Positions 1-6,430 of a stretch of 13,600 bases of DNA are shown one piece after another. The DNA is taken from NCBI GenBank assembly GCA_002440625.1, contig DJUV01000319.1, forward strand, positions 1 to 13,600, given 5' to 3'. Within the stretch, counting starts at the first letter, position 1. Every line of letters starts with the position of its first letter. A program made the position numbers and the translations under genes. Below the pieces are notes generated by a model. It was not told the origin of the DNA. It searched no databases and saw only the letters and a program-made list of their open reading frames with translations. The stretch is from Rhodobacteraceae bacterium UBA6273. Lineage in GTDB: Bacteria; Pseudomonadota; Alphaproteobacteria; Rhodobacterales; Rhodobacteraceae.

Positions 1-417
1 TATTCGCACAAGCCCGGCGCGCTGGCCTCGGCGCTGCAATCGCTCCGCCCGCATGTCCTTGGCCGCATCGTCGTGGTTTTCGGCGCAGGCGGCGACCGCG
101 ACCGGCTGAAACGGCCCCTGATGGGTGAAGCGGCGGCGGAGTTTGCCGATGTGGTGATCGTCACCGACGACAATCCGCGCAGCGAGGACCCCGCCGCGAT
201 CCGGTCCGAGGTGCTGAAGGGCTGCCCCGAGGCAACCGAGGTCGGCGACCGCGCCGAGGCGATCCTGAGGGGCGTTGACGCGCTTCTGCCGGGCGATGCG
301 CTGCTGATCGCGGGCAAGGGGCATGAGACGGGGCAGATCATCGGCACCGATGTCTATCCCTTCGACGATGCCGAACAGGCGAGCGTCGCCGTCGCGGCAC
401 TGGAAGGGCGCATCTGA
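1..417 (+). CDS. murE: UDP-MurNAc-tripeptide synthetase MurE, C-terminal part (5' end outside window)
   Basis: MurE is the cytoplasmic Mur ligase that adds meso-diaminopimelate to UDP-MurNAc-L-Ala-D-Glu using ATP. The reading frame is open from the first base and gives the last 138 residues. Visible are YSHKPGAL (start of the C-terminal ligase domain), VVVFGAGGDRDRLKRPLMG, the TDDNPRSEDP segment carrying the DNPR motif that recognises meso-DAP in Gram-negative MurE, and GKGHETGQ near the end. DNPR rather than a lysine-type motif argues for DAP-type peptidoglycan. The TGA stop at 415-417 shares one base with the murF ATG (TGATG), so the two are very probably translationally coupled. Only the N-terminal and central domains are missing, because of the window edge; nothing suggests a pseudogene. 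Confidence 0.96.
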   Translation, partial: YSHKPGALASALQSLRPHVLGRIVVVFGAGGDRDRLKRPLMGEAAAEFADVVIVTDDNPRSEDPAAIRSEVLKGCPEATEVGDRAEAILRGVDALLPGDALLIAGKGHETGQIIGTDVYPFDDAEQASVAVAALEGRI

Positions 418-1865
418 TGGCCGCGCTCTGGACCTCGGACGATGCCGTTGCGGCGACCGGCGGGCGGGCGACGAAGCCGTTCGCCGCCACCGGCATCTCC
501 ATCGACACCCGCTCGCTTCAGCCCGGCGATCTGTTCGTGGCGCTGAAGGACGTGCGTGACGGCCATGACTTCGTTGCCGACGCCCTGCGGAGGGGCGCCG
601 CCGCCGCCCTTGTCTCGCGCATCCCCGAGGGTTGTTCCGAAGCCGATCCTTTGCTGATCGTGCCCGATGTGCTGGACGGTCTGACAGCCCTTGGCAAGGC
701 CGGGCGCGACCGGGCATCTGCGAAGGTCGTCGCTGTCACGGGATCGGTCGGCAAGACCTCCACCAAGGAAATGCTGCGCGCCGTTCTGGCTGGCCAAGGC
801 AGGGTCCATGCGGCCGAGGCGAGCTTCAACAACCACTGGGGCGTGCCGATCACGCTCGCGCGCCTGCCCGAGGATGCCGATTTCGCGGTGATCGAGATCG
901 GCATGAACCATCCCGGCGAGATCGCCCCGCTTGCCCGGCTCGCCCGGCCCCATGTCGCGATGATCACCACGGTGGCGCCCGCGCATCTGGAGGCTTTCGA
1001 GAACATCGAAGGCATCGCGCATGAGAAGGCGGCGATCTTCGCGGGGCTGGAGCCGCTTGGGACCGCCGTGATCCCGTCGGGCCTCGATGTCACGCCGATC
1101 CTGCGCGCCGCTGCCGAAGGCGCCGGCGCCACCATCTTCAGCTTCGGCACCGATGCCCGTGACGACTTCCGCGCCGATCAGATCACGCTCGCGCAGGACC
1201 GTACCATCGTGAAGGCGAACCGGCGCGGCGAGGCGGTGCTTTTCAAGGTGCAGACCGCCGGGCGCCACTTCGCGATGAACGCGCTTGGTGTTCTCGCCGT
1301 CGCCGATGCCCTCGGCGCCGATCCTGCGGTCGCCGCCTGCGACCTTGGCCTCTGGACCCCGCCGGCGGGGCGGGGTGCCCGGGAGAAGGTCTATCTCGAC
1401 ATCGTCGATGAGGCTTTGAGCTTCGACCTTCTCGACGACGCCTTCAACGCCAACCCCGCCTCGATGGCCGCAGCCCTTGAGGTCCTTGCCGCCGCCGAAC
1501 CGCGCAACGGCATCGGCCGCTTCCTCGAAGGCCGCCGGATCGCCGTTCTCGGCGACATGCTGGAACTTGGCTCCGACGAGGCCGCGCTGCATGAGGCCAT
1601 CGCCGATCACCCGGCCATGGCGCGCATCCATACGATCCATTGCGTCGGTCCCCGGATGCGCGCGCTCTGGAACCGGCTTCCCGCCCGCAAGCGCGGCGAC
1701 TGGGCCGAGACGGCGGGAGAGATGGCGGCGGCGGCGCATCAGATCGCCGATGCAGGCGACATCGTGCTGGTCAAGGGCTCGAAAGGGTCGAAGGTGAGTG
1801 TTGTGGTTGACGCGCTGAAGAAACTCGGGCAACCGGGCGCGGGCGCATCGCAGGGGACAGAGTAG
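417..1865 (+). CDS. murF: UDP-MurNAc-tripeptide:D-Ala-D-Ala ligase MurF
   Basis: MurF joins D-Ala-D-Ala to UDP-MurNAc-tripeptide with ATP in the cytoplasm, the last Mur ligase step. The protein is 482 aa, slightly longer than the E. coli enzyme (about 450). An N-terminal uridine-binding domain contains SIDTRSLQPGDLF (about 28-40). The ATP-binding central domain has the P-loop GSVGKTS at 109-115, then FNNHWGVP at 137-144 and E160 with IGMNHPGEI. The C-terminal domain carries DDAFNANPASM, matching the family D-[ND]-x-[YF]-N-A-N-P motif, and LVKGSKGSK near the end. The ATG overlaps the murE stop by one base and the TAG stop directly abuts the mraY ATG. The residues between the central and C-terminal domains (about 315-335, with a GRGAREKV stretch) look like a lineage-specific loop. 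Confidence 0.97.
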   Translation: MAALWTSDDAVAATGGRATKPFAATGISIDTRSLQPGDLFVALKDVRDGHDFVADALRRGAAAALVSRIPEGCSEADPLLIVPDVLDGLTALGKAGRDRASAKVVAVTGSVGKTSTKEMLRAVLAGQGRVHAAEASFNNHWGVPITLARLPEDADFAVIEIGMNHPGEIAPLARLARPHVAMITTVAPAHLEAFENIEGIAHEKAAIFAGLEPLGTAVIPSGLDVTPILRAAAEGAGATIFSFGTDARDDFRADQITLAQDRTIVKANRRGEAVLFKVQTAGRHFAMNALGVLAVADALGADPAVAACDLGLWTPPAGRGAREKVYLDIVDEALSFDLLDDAFNANPASMAAALEVLAAAEPRNGIGRFLEGRRIAVLGDMLELGSDEAALHEAIADHPAMARIHTIHCVGPRMRALWNRLPARKRGDWAETAGEMAAAAHQIADAGDIVLVKGSKGSKVSVVVDALKKLGQPGAGASQGTE

Positions 1866-2948
1866 ATGCTTTACTGGCTATCGGGGCTTGCCGAGGGCGG
1901 CGACCTCTTCAACCTGTTCCGCTACATCACCTTCCGGGCGGGCGCGGCCTTCTTCACGGCCCTTCTCTTTGGGTTCTTCTTTGGCAAACCGCTCATCAAC
2001 TTACTGAGAAAAAAGCAGAAAAAGGGGCAGCCGATCCGCGACGACGGCCCGCAGACGCATTTTGCCAAGGCCGGGACGCCGACCATGGGGGGGCTCCTGA
2101 TCCTCTCGGCGCTGTTCGTCTCCACGCTCCTCTGGGCGCGGTTCGACAGCCCCTATATCTGGATCATCCTCTTCGTAACCTGTGGCTTTGGCCTCATCGG
2201 CTTTGCCGATGACTATGCCAAGGTGACCAAGCAGAACACCAAGGGCGTTTCATCGCGCATCCGCATGCTCGCAGGCCTTGTGATCGCCGCCATCGCCGGG
2301 GCCGCCGCCGCCTGGGTCCATCCGGATGGGCTGACGAACCAGCTTGCCCTGCCGGTCTTCAAGAACGTTCTCATCAACCTCGGTATCCTCTTCGTGCCCT
2401 TCGCGATGATCGTCATCGTCGGCGCCGCCAATGCGGTTAACCTGACCGACGGGCTCGACGGGCTTGCCGTCATGCCGGTGATGATCGCCGCCGGAACCTT
2501 CGGCATCATCGCCTATTTCGTCGGCAACGCGAACTTCTCCGAGTATCTCGGCCTGCATTTCGTCCCCGGCACGGGCGAGATCCTCGTCTTCGCCGCCGCG
2601 CTGATCGGTGGCGGCTTGGGCTTTCTTTGGTACAACGCCCCGCCTGCGGCCGTGTTCATGGGCGACACCGGCTCGCTCGCCCTTGGCGGCGCGCTTGGCG
2701 CCATCGCCGTTTCGACCAAGCACGAGATCGTGCTGGCCATCGTCGGCGGCCTTTTCGTGGTCGAGGCGCTGAGCGTCATCATCCAGGTCGCCTATTTCAA
2801 GCGCACCGGAAAGCGGGTCTTCCTGATGGCGCCGATCCATCACCATTTCGAAAAGAAGGGCTGGTCCGAGCCGCAGATCGTGATCCGTTTCTGGATCATC
2901 TCGCTCATCCTCGCGCTGATCGGCCTCGCCACGCTCAAGGTGCGTTGA
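1866..2948 (+). CDS. mraY: Phospho-MurNAc-pentapeptide transferase MraY
   Basis: MraY transfers phospho-MurNAc-pentapeptide from UDP to undecaprenyl phosphate, forming lipid I at the inner membrane. It is 360 aa, the usual family length, with about ten hydrophobic segments. Diagnostic motifs are all present: [18 protein letters not shown] (about 59-76), the catalytic FADDYAK with D115/D116, [13 protein letters not shown] (189-201) with the conserved Asp pair, MGDTGS (265-270) and the HHH motif in [12 protein letters not shown] (322-333). The start follows an AGGGGA Shine-Dalgarno at 1852-1857 with an 8-nt spacer, and lies directly after the murF stop. The next gene belongs to another functional class, so mraY ends the first wall-synthesis block. 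Its product needs undecaprenyl phosphate, which bears on the DedA-like gene downstream. Confidence 0.98.
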   Translation: MLYWLSGLAEGGDLFNLFRYITFRAGAAFFTALLFGFFFGKPLINLLRKKQKKGQPIRDDGPQTHFAKAGTPTMGGLLILSALFVSTLLWARFDSPYIWIILFVTCGFGLIGFADDYAKVTKQNTKGVSSRIRMLAGLVIAAIAGAAAAWVHPDGLTNQLALPVFKNVLINLGILFVPFAMIVIVGAANAVNLTDGLDGLAVMPVMIAAGTFGIIAYFVGNANFSEYLGLHFVPGTGEILVFAAALIGGGLGFLWYNAPPAAVFMGDTGSLALGGALGAIAVSTKHEIVLAIVGGLFVVEALSVIIQVAYFKRTGKRVFLMAPIHHHFEKKGWSEPQIVIRFWIISLILALIGLATLKVR

Positions 2949-3030
2949 CGCCGCAAGCGTCCCCTGCCAGCTTGGCCTTTGGAACGCCCCGGCGCGCGGG
3001 GGGCGGCCGGACATGGCCTTGAAGCCTCGG

Positions 3031-3035
3031 GGAGG
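3031..3035 (+). promoter_or_regulatory. Shine-Dalgarno fixing a GTG start
   Basis: GGAGG, six bases before the GTG at 3042. It decides the start of the metallophosphatase. An in-frame upstream ATG at 2979 would add 21 residues (rich in Gly, Arg and Ala) that do not resemble the family N-terminus, whereas the GTG places the first beta strand (ARYALLTDIHAN) right at the start. Confidence 0.75.
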
Positions 3036-3041
3036 GGCAGA

Positions 3042-3785
3042 GTGGCACGCTACGCGCTTCTGACGGATATCCACGCCAACCGCGAAGCCTTCGAGGCGGT
3101 CCTTGGCGACCTTGCCAGGCGCGGCACTGACCGCATCGTGATCCTTGGTGACATCGTGGGTTATGGCCCTGATCCGGGCTGGTGTGTTGATCGTGTCAGA
3201 GTTCTCGCGGCCGAAGGGGCGGTTATCGTCATGGGCAACCATGACGCGGCCATCGAACGGGTCGAAAACTCGATGAACGCCATCGCCCGGACCGCCATCG
3301 AATGGACCAGGGCACAGCTTGATCCGGCGCAGGGCGCCTTCCTTGCGGGGCTACCCTATTCGGTGGCCGAGGATGACCTGATCTTCGTCCACGCCAGCGC
3401 CGACAGCCCGAAGGACTGGATCTATGTGACCAGCGAACGCTCCGCCTGGCCGAGCTTTGCCGCAACGAAGGCGCGGGCGATCTTCTGCGGCCATGTCCAC
3501 GTGCCGGCGATCTACAGTTGCGACCTGTCCAGCCGCGTCCAGTCGCAGCGGATTACCGCCGGAATGCCGGTGCCGCTCATCCGTTCGCGCCGCTGGCTGG
3601 CGGTCGTGGGTTCGGTCGGGCAACCGCGCGACGGGGTAGCCGAGGCCGCCTATGCGATCTACGACACGACGACCAACGAACTGACCTTTCGCCGCGTGCC
3701 CTATGACCGGGCGGCAACTTCGGCCAAGGTCCGCGCGGCGGGGCTGCCCGAGACGCTGGCCCTCCGCCTTCTCAGGGGAAGCTGA
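3042..3785 (+). CDS. Calcineurin-like metallophosphoesterase, possible protein phosphatase
   Basis: Translated from the GTG at 3042 the protein is 247 aa, soluble, with no signal peptide. It shows the full metallophosphoesterase signature in order: TDIHAN (D9, H11), LGDIVGYG (G36, D37), GNHD (65-68), FVHAS (H117) and CGHVHVP (G150, H151, H153). These residues bind two metal ions in this superfamily. GSVGQPRDG (180-188) is typical of the YfcE-like/Metallophos_2 branch. The substrate cannot be read from sequence; phosphodiesters and phosphoproteins are both handled by relatives. The stop is only 3 nt before the start of a Ser/Thr kinase, whose ribosome site lies inside this gene, so co-expression is very likely and a role as the kinase's opposing phosphatase is a reasonable inference. 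It lies 93 nt after mraY. Confidence 0.9.
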   Translation: MARYALLTDIHANREAFEAVLGDLARRGTDRIVILGDIVGYGPDPGWCVDRVRVLAAEGAVIVMGNHDAAIERVENSMNAIARTAIEWTRAQLDPAQGAFLAGLPYSVAEDDLIFVHASADSPKDWIYVTSERSAWPSFAATKARAIFCGHVHVPAIYSCDLSSRVQSQRITAGMPVPLIRSRRWLAVVGSVGQPRDGVAEAAYAIYDTTTNELTFRRVPYDRAATSAKVRAAGLPETLALRLLRGS

Positions 3786-3788
3786 AAG

Positions 3789-5240
3789 ATGCGCATCCGG
3801 CCGCACAAGGGACTTCAGATCGACGGGTTCACGCTCGGCGATTGCCTGCATACCGGCGGTTTCGCCACCATCTGGGACGCCACCCACGCGCTCTACCGCA
3901 CGCCCCTTGTGATGAAGGTGCCGACGATCCTCGACGGCTACGATGGCCCCACCATCGTCGGCTTCGAGGTGGAGCAGATGATCATGCCGCGCCTCACCGG
4001 CCCGCATGTGCCGCGCGTCTATGCCGAGGGTGACTTCGCCACGATGCCCTACATCGTGACCGAGCGGATTCCGGGGGATTCGCTCCTGAAGCTTTTCAGG
4101 TCTGCGCCTCTCGCGGTTGAAGAGGTCGTCGCGCTGGCGGTGAAGATGGCGACCGCCTTGCACGAATTGCACAAGCAGCATGTCATCCACCTCGACCTCA
4201 AGCCCGCCAACCTGATGATGCGCGAGAGCGGGGAAATCGTCTTCGTCGATTTCGGCCTGTCGCGGCACGACCATCTGCCCGACCTACTGGCCGAAGAATT
4301 CCGCATCCCGATGGGGACCTATCCCTATATCGCGCCGGAGCAATACCTGCGGTCGCGCGACGACCTCAGAAGCGACATCTACGCATTGGGCGCGATGATC
4401 TATGAACTCGCCACCGGCAGACAGCCCTTCGGCGAGCCGATGAACCTGCGCGGCGTCAGGAAACGGCTCTGGCGTGATCCGGTGCCGCCGCGCATGCTCA
4501 AGCACCGCTTCCCCGACTGGTTGCAGGAGGTGATCCTGCGCGCGCTCGAGGTTGATCCCAAGGACCGCTACCAGTCCGCCGCGCAGATGCTCTTCGACCT
4601 TCAGCATCCGGCGCAGGTGAAGATCACGGCGCGCGGCGAAAAGCTGAAGCAGGACGGGATTGGCGAGGTCTTCCGCCGCTGGCGCCGGATGCGGCGGGTC
4701 AAGGGCTTCGGACCGCCGCCCGCAGACGCGCTTTCCCAGATGGAGAAGGCGCCGATCCTCATGGTGGCGGTCGATCTTTCGCCCGAGATGGAGGCGCTGG
4801 CGCTGCGTCTGCTGCAAGCAGTCCGCCGTATCCGGGCGACGCAGAGCGACGCGCGCGTAGCTTGCGTCAACGTCATCAAGACCGCGCGTATCGGCATCGA
4901 CCAGACCACCGACGATGCCGGCGTGAACCTCCATGTCTCCCGCCTCGTCGCGCTGAAAAGCTGGGCAGCGCAGTTTGATCTCTCGGAAGAACAGGTGACC
5001 GTCGCCATCCTCGAAGGCCCCGATCCCGCCGCCGAGATCATCGCCTATGCCGTCAACAACCAGGTCGACCACATCCTGATGGGCGCGCGCGGCAGTTCCA
5101 GCACGCGGCGCTACCTCGGCTCGGTCTCAAGCCAGGTGGTGGCCGAGGCGCCCTGCAGCGTCACGGTTGTGCGGATACCAAGCTATGCGATTGCTGGGCC
5201 TGTGCCGACCGCCATGGTGGAGGACGGCGCCGATGCCTGA
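3789..5240 (+). CDS. Ser/Thr protein kinase fused to a universal stress protein domain
   Basis: A 483-aa soluble fusion without membrane segments. Residues about 12-275 form a Hanks-type kinase: a degenerate glycine loop HTGGFATIW (21-29), lysine K43 in VMKVP, E60 or E62 as the helix-C Glu, HLDLKPAN (134-141), DFG at 154-156, APE at 182-184, D196 in RSDIYALG and R260. All key catalytic residues are kept, so it should be active. A basic linker (about 279-310, rich in Arg and Lys) leads to a UspA-type domain from 321 (ILMVAVDLS, D329) ending in the nucleotide-binding loop GARGSSSTRRYLGS (432-445). That loop spaces the glycines G-2x-G-8x-GS, one residue shorter than the usual nine. The start follows AGGGGA at 3774-3779. 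No PASTA domain is present, unlike wall-linked kinases of Gram-positives. The target is unknown. Confidence 0.93.
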   Translation: MRIRPHKGLQIDGFTLGDCLHTGGFATIWDATHALYRTPLVMKVPTILDGYDGPTIVGFEVEQMIMPRLTGPHVPRVYAEGDFATMPYIVTERIPGDSLLKLFRSAPLAVEEVVALAVKMATALHELHKQHVIHLDLKPANLMMRESGEIVFVDFGLSRHDHLPDLLAEEFRIPMGTYPYIAPEQYLRSRDDLRSDIYALGAMIYELATGRQPFGEPMNLRGVRKRLWRDPVPPRMLKHRFPDWLQEVILRALEVDPKDRYQSAAQMLFDLQHPAQVKITARGEKLKQDGIGEVFRRWRRMRRVKGFGPPPADALSQMEKAPILMVAVDLSPEMEALALRLLQAVRRIRATQSDARVACVNVIKTARIGIDQTTDDAGVNLHVSRLVALKSWAAQFDLSEEQVTVAILEGPDPAAEIIAYAVNNQVDHILMGARGSSSTRRYLGSVSSQVVAEAPCSVTVVRIPSYAIAGPVPTAMVEDGADA

Positions 5241-5268
5241 GCCTTCGTGTCGTCGCGGACTGGCCACC

Positions 5269-5273
5269 GGAGG
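5269..5273 (+). promoter_or_regulatory. Shine-Dalgarno fixing a TTG start
   Basis: GGAGG with a 5-nt spacer to the TTG at 5279. The next in-frame ATG is six codons later and would place GGAGG about 23 nt away, too far, so TTG is the better start. Confidence 0.7.
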
Positions 5274-5278
5274 CTGGC

Positions 5279-5839
5279 TTGTCGCTTGAAACGCTGATGT
5301 CAGCCTGGGGGCTGCCGGCGGTCTTTGCCGGCACGATTGTCGAGGGGGAAGGTGTCGCCTTCCTTGGCGGCGCACTCGCCCATCGCGGGATGTTTTCCTA
5401 TGAGGCCGCGGCCCTTGCCGCGACGGCCGGGGCCTTCGTCGTCGATCAGGCGATGTTCCACATCGGCCGCCATTCGGCGCGCTTCGCCTTCGCCCGGCGG
5501 ATGCTGGCCCGGCCTGTCGCCAAGGACCTGCTGGCGCGTCTCGGGCAGCGGCCGCTTCTTTCCTGCCTCGGCATGCGCTTCGTCTTCGGGATGAAGACCC
5601 TCGGCGCCCTGGCGCTTGGCGCGTCGGGCATTGCGCCGGCGACTTATCTGGCGCTCGACCTGATCTCGGCGGCGGTCTGGGCCCATGCGGTCACCGCACT
5701 CGGCTTTGGTGCCGGCCAGACGATCGAGACGATGTTCGGCAGGCTGTCGCTGCACAGCCATCTCGCGATCGCTGTGGTGGTTGTCGTGCTTGCGATGGGA
5801 TTGGCCGAACTCGCCCGCCGCTGCCACACGCGCCGCTGA
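5279..5839 (+). CDS. Divergent DedA-family (VTT/SNARE-associated) membrane protein
   Basis: An integral membrane protein of 186 aa, slightly shorter than most DedA proteins. Hydrophobic segments lie at about 10-32, 42-60, 90-118, 122-145 and 157-177. Family landmarks can be followed: acidic residues E22 and E24 in the re-entrant loop VEGEGVAFLGGALAHRG, D56 in AFVVDQAMFHIGR (matching the G-D...Y-x-I-G-R motif), and RFVFGMK at 100-106 in place of the usual R-F-x-P-G-x-R. Loss of the proline and Arg-to-Lys at the end make it a divergent member. Some DedA proteins (UptA) are undecaprenyl phosphate translocases, others support membrane potential or phospholipid transport; which applies here is unknown. 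It starts 38 nt after the kinase stop, so it probably shares that transcript. Confidence 0.78.
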   Translation: MSLETLMSAWGLPAVFAGTIVEGEGVAFLGGALAHRGMFSYEAAALAATAGAFVVDQAMFHIGRHSARFAFARRMLARPVAKDLLARLGQRPLLSCLGMRFVFGMKTLGALALGASGIAPATYLALDLISAAVWAHAVTALGFGAGQTIETMFGRLSLHSHLAIAVVVVVLAMGLAELARRCHTRR

Positions 5840-5968
5840 CGCTCGCGCGATATCACCTTGTCGTGCGCGCACCACCCTGTGACGAGGGCGTGATACTCTG
5901 CCGTGCTACGCCCCTGTTGCGCTCAATTCCGGCGCGTCACGGGGGCCACCGGCCCAAGGGGACTGATC

Positions 5969-6247
5969 ATGAAAATTATGCTCGCCGCACTATCGCTTGT
6001 TGCCGCCGCCGCGCTGCCGGCCTTGTCCTTCGCAGAAGAGAAGGACCCGGCGAAAATCACTTGCGCCGAATTCGAGGCCATGGACAGCGCCGGCATGATG
6101 CAAGCCGTCGAGGCGATCCACAAAGCCGGCCCGGACGGCGCCATGGCGATGGATGCTGCCAAGACCGAAGAGGCCGTCAAGATGACCACCGAGCGTTGCA
6201 CCGGCAAGCCCGACATGATGGCCATGGAAGCCATGACGATGAAGTGA
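5969..6247 (+). CDS. Small methionine-rich periplasmic HdeA/HdeB-like protein
   Basis: A 92-aa protein with a clear Sec signal peptide (MKIMLAALSL then an Ala-rich core, likely cleaved after SFA at residue 22), leaving about 70 residues in the periplasm. Mature sequence begins with KITCAEFEAMDS, resembling the T-C-x-D-F start of HdeA-family acid-stress chaperones, and has exactly two cysteines, C32 and C77, spaced as expected for the single HdeA disulfide. Eleven of the 70 mature residues are methionine, seven of them from residue 59 on, including MMAMEAMTM at the C-terminus. The chosen ATG follows AAGGGGA at 5956-5962; an earlier in-frame ATG at 5903 would bury the signal peptide. HdeA proteins protect periplasmic proteins at low pH; a metal-binding alternative is suggested by the methionines. 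It lies 129 nt after the DedA-like gene. Confidence 0.75.
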   Translation: MKIMLAALSLVAAAALPALSFAEEKDPAKITCAEFEAMDSAGMMQAVEAIHKAGPDGAMAMDAAKTEEAVKMTTERCTGKPDMMAMEAMTMK

Positions 6248-6252
6248 CCGGG

Positions 6253-6285
6253 GGCGGGGGCGTTCGCCTGTCGCGCGCCCCTGCC
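6253..6285 (+). terminator. Strong G+C hairpin after the HdeA-like gene; possible terminator
   Basis: GGCGGGGGCG at 6253-6262 pairs with CGCCCCTGCC at 6276-6285 (10 bp with one G-T wobble, 13-nt loop). It begins six bases after the stop codon at 6247. There is no T-run after it, so it may be a weak terminator or a 3' end stabiliser rather than a classical intrinsic terminator. Confidence 0.4.
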
Positions 6286-6369
6286 ATCGTCCGACCCAGA
6301 TGGAAACATGGGCTTTGCCGCGCGGAATGGCGTCGGCTCGCCCACTCCTCCCTTTCACTTTCCGGCTGG

Positions 6370-6413
6370 CTCCAATATCCCACGGGGAGAATGCGGGGGT
6401 GAGAAGCCCCTGC
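6370..6413 (+). promoter_or_regulatory. Structured motif in murD leader, possible family-specific intergenic element
   Basis: CTCC at 6370-6373 can pair with GGAG at 6386-6389 around an AATATCCCACGG core; a competing hairpin TCCC-ACG-GGGA (6378-6388) uses the same bases. It is followed by GCGGGGG (6393-6399) pairing with CCCCTGC (6407-6413), a 7-bp stem with one G-T wobble and a 7-nt loop. The second stem ends 7 nt before the murD ribosome site. From memory, similar AATATCCC-x-GGGGAG sequences followed by a G/C hairpin recur between genes in Rhodobacteraceae; I cannot verify this here. It could be a repeat, a processing site or a regulator of murD. Confidence 0.4.
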
Positions 6414-6420
6414 CTGTGGC

Positions 6421-6425
6421 GGAGG
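6421..6425 (+). promoter_or_regulatory. Shine-Dalgarno fixing the murD start
   Basis: GGAGG with a 5-nt spacer to the ATG at 6431. The frame stays open upstream to an ATG at 6308, but that extension (41 residues) runs through the hairpin region and precedes the conserved MurD N-terminus, so the later ATG is the start. Confidence 0.8.
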
Positions 6426-6430
6426 CAAGC

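Noticed and set aside
354..1832. Long open frame on the - strand (492 codons) opposite murF
   Set aside because: G+C-rich codons of murF leave the opposite strand free of stops. The product is Arg/Gly/His/Asp-rich without domains, and murF itself is unambiguous.
2009..2015. A_AAA_AAG slippery heptamer in frame within mraY, resembling the dnaX frameshift site
   Set aside because: It encodes the normal basic loop of MraY (LRKKQKKG). The shifted frame gives no recognisable product and I saw no clear stimulatory hairpin directly after it.
2985..3005. Hairpin CGCCCC / GGGGCG between mraY and the phosphatase
   Set aside because: Short, no T-run, and an alternative pairing CCCCG/CGGGG competes. 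Expected by chance in such G+C-rich DNA.
5892..5897. Promoter-like GATACT upstream of the HdeA-like gene
   Set aside because: No acceptable -35 element at 16-18 bp. The 129-nt gap may hold a promoter but I cannot point to it.
6308..6430. N-terminal extension of murD from the ATG at 6308
   Set aside because: The extension crosses the hairpin motif and has no family similarity; GGAGG at 6421 clearly serves the ATG at 6431.
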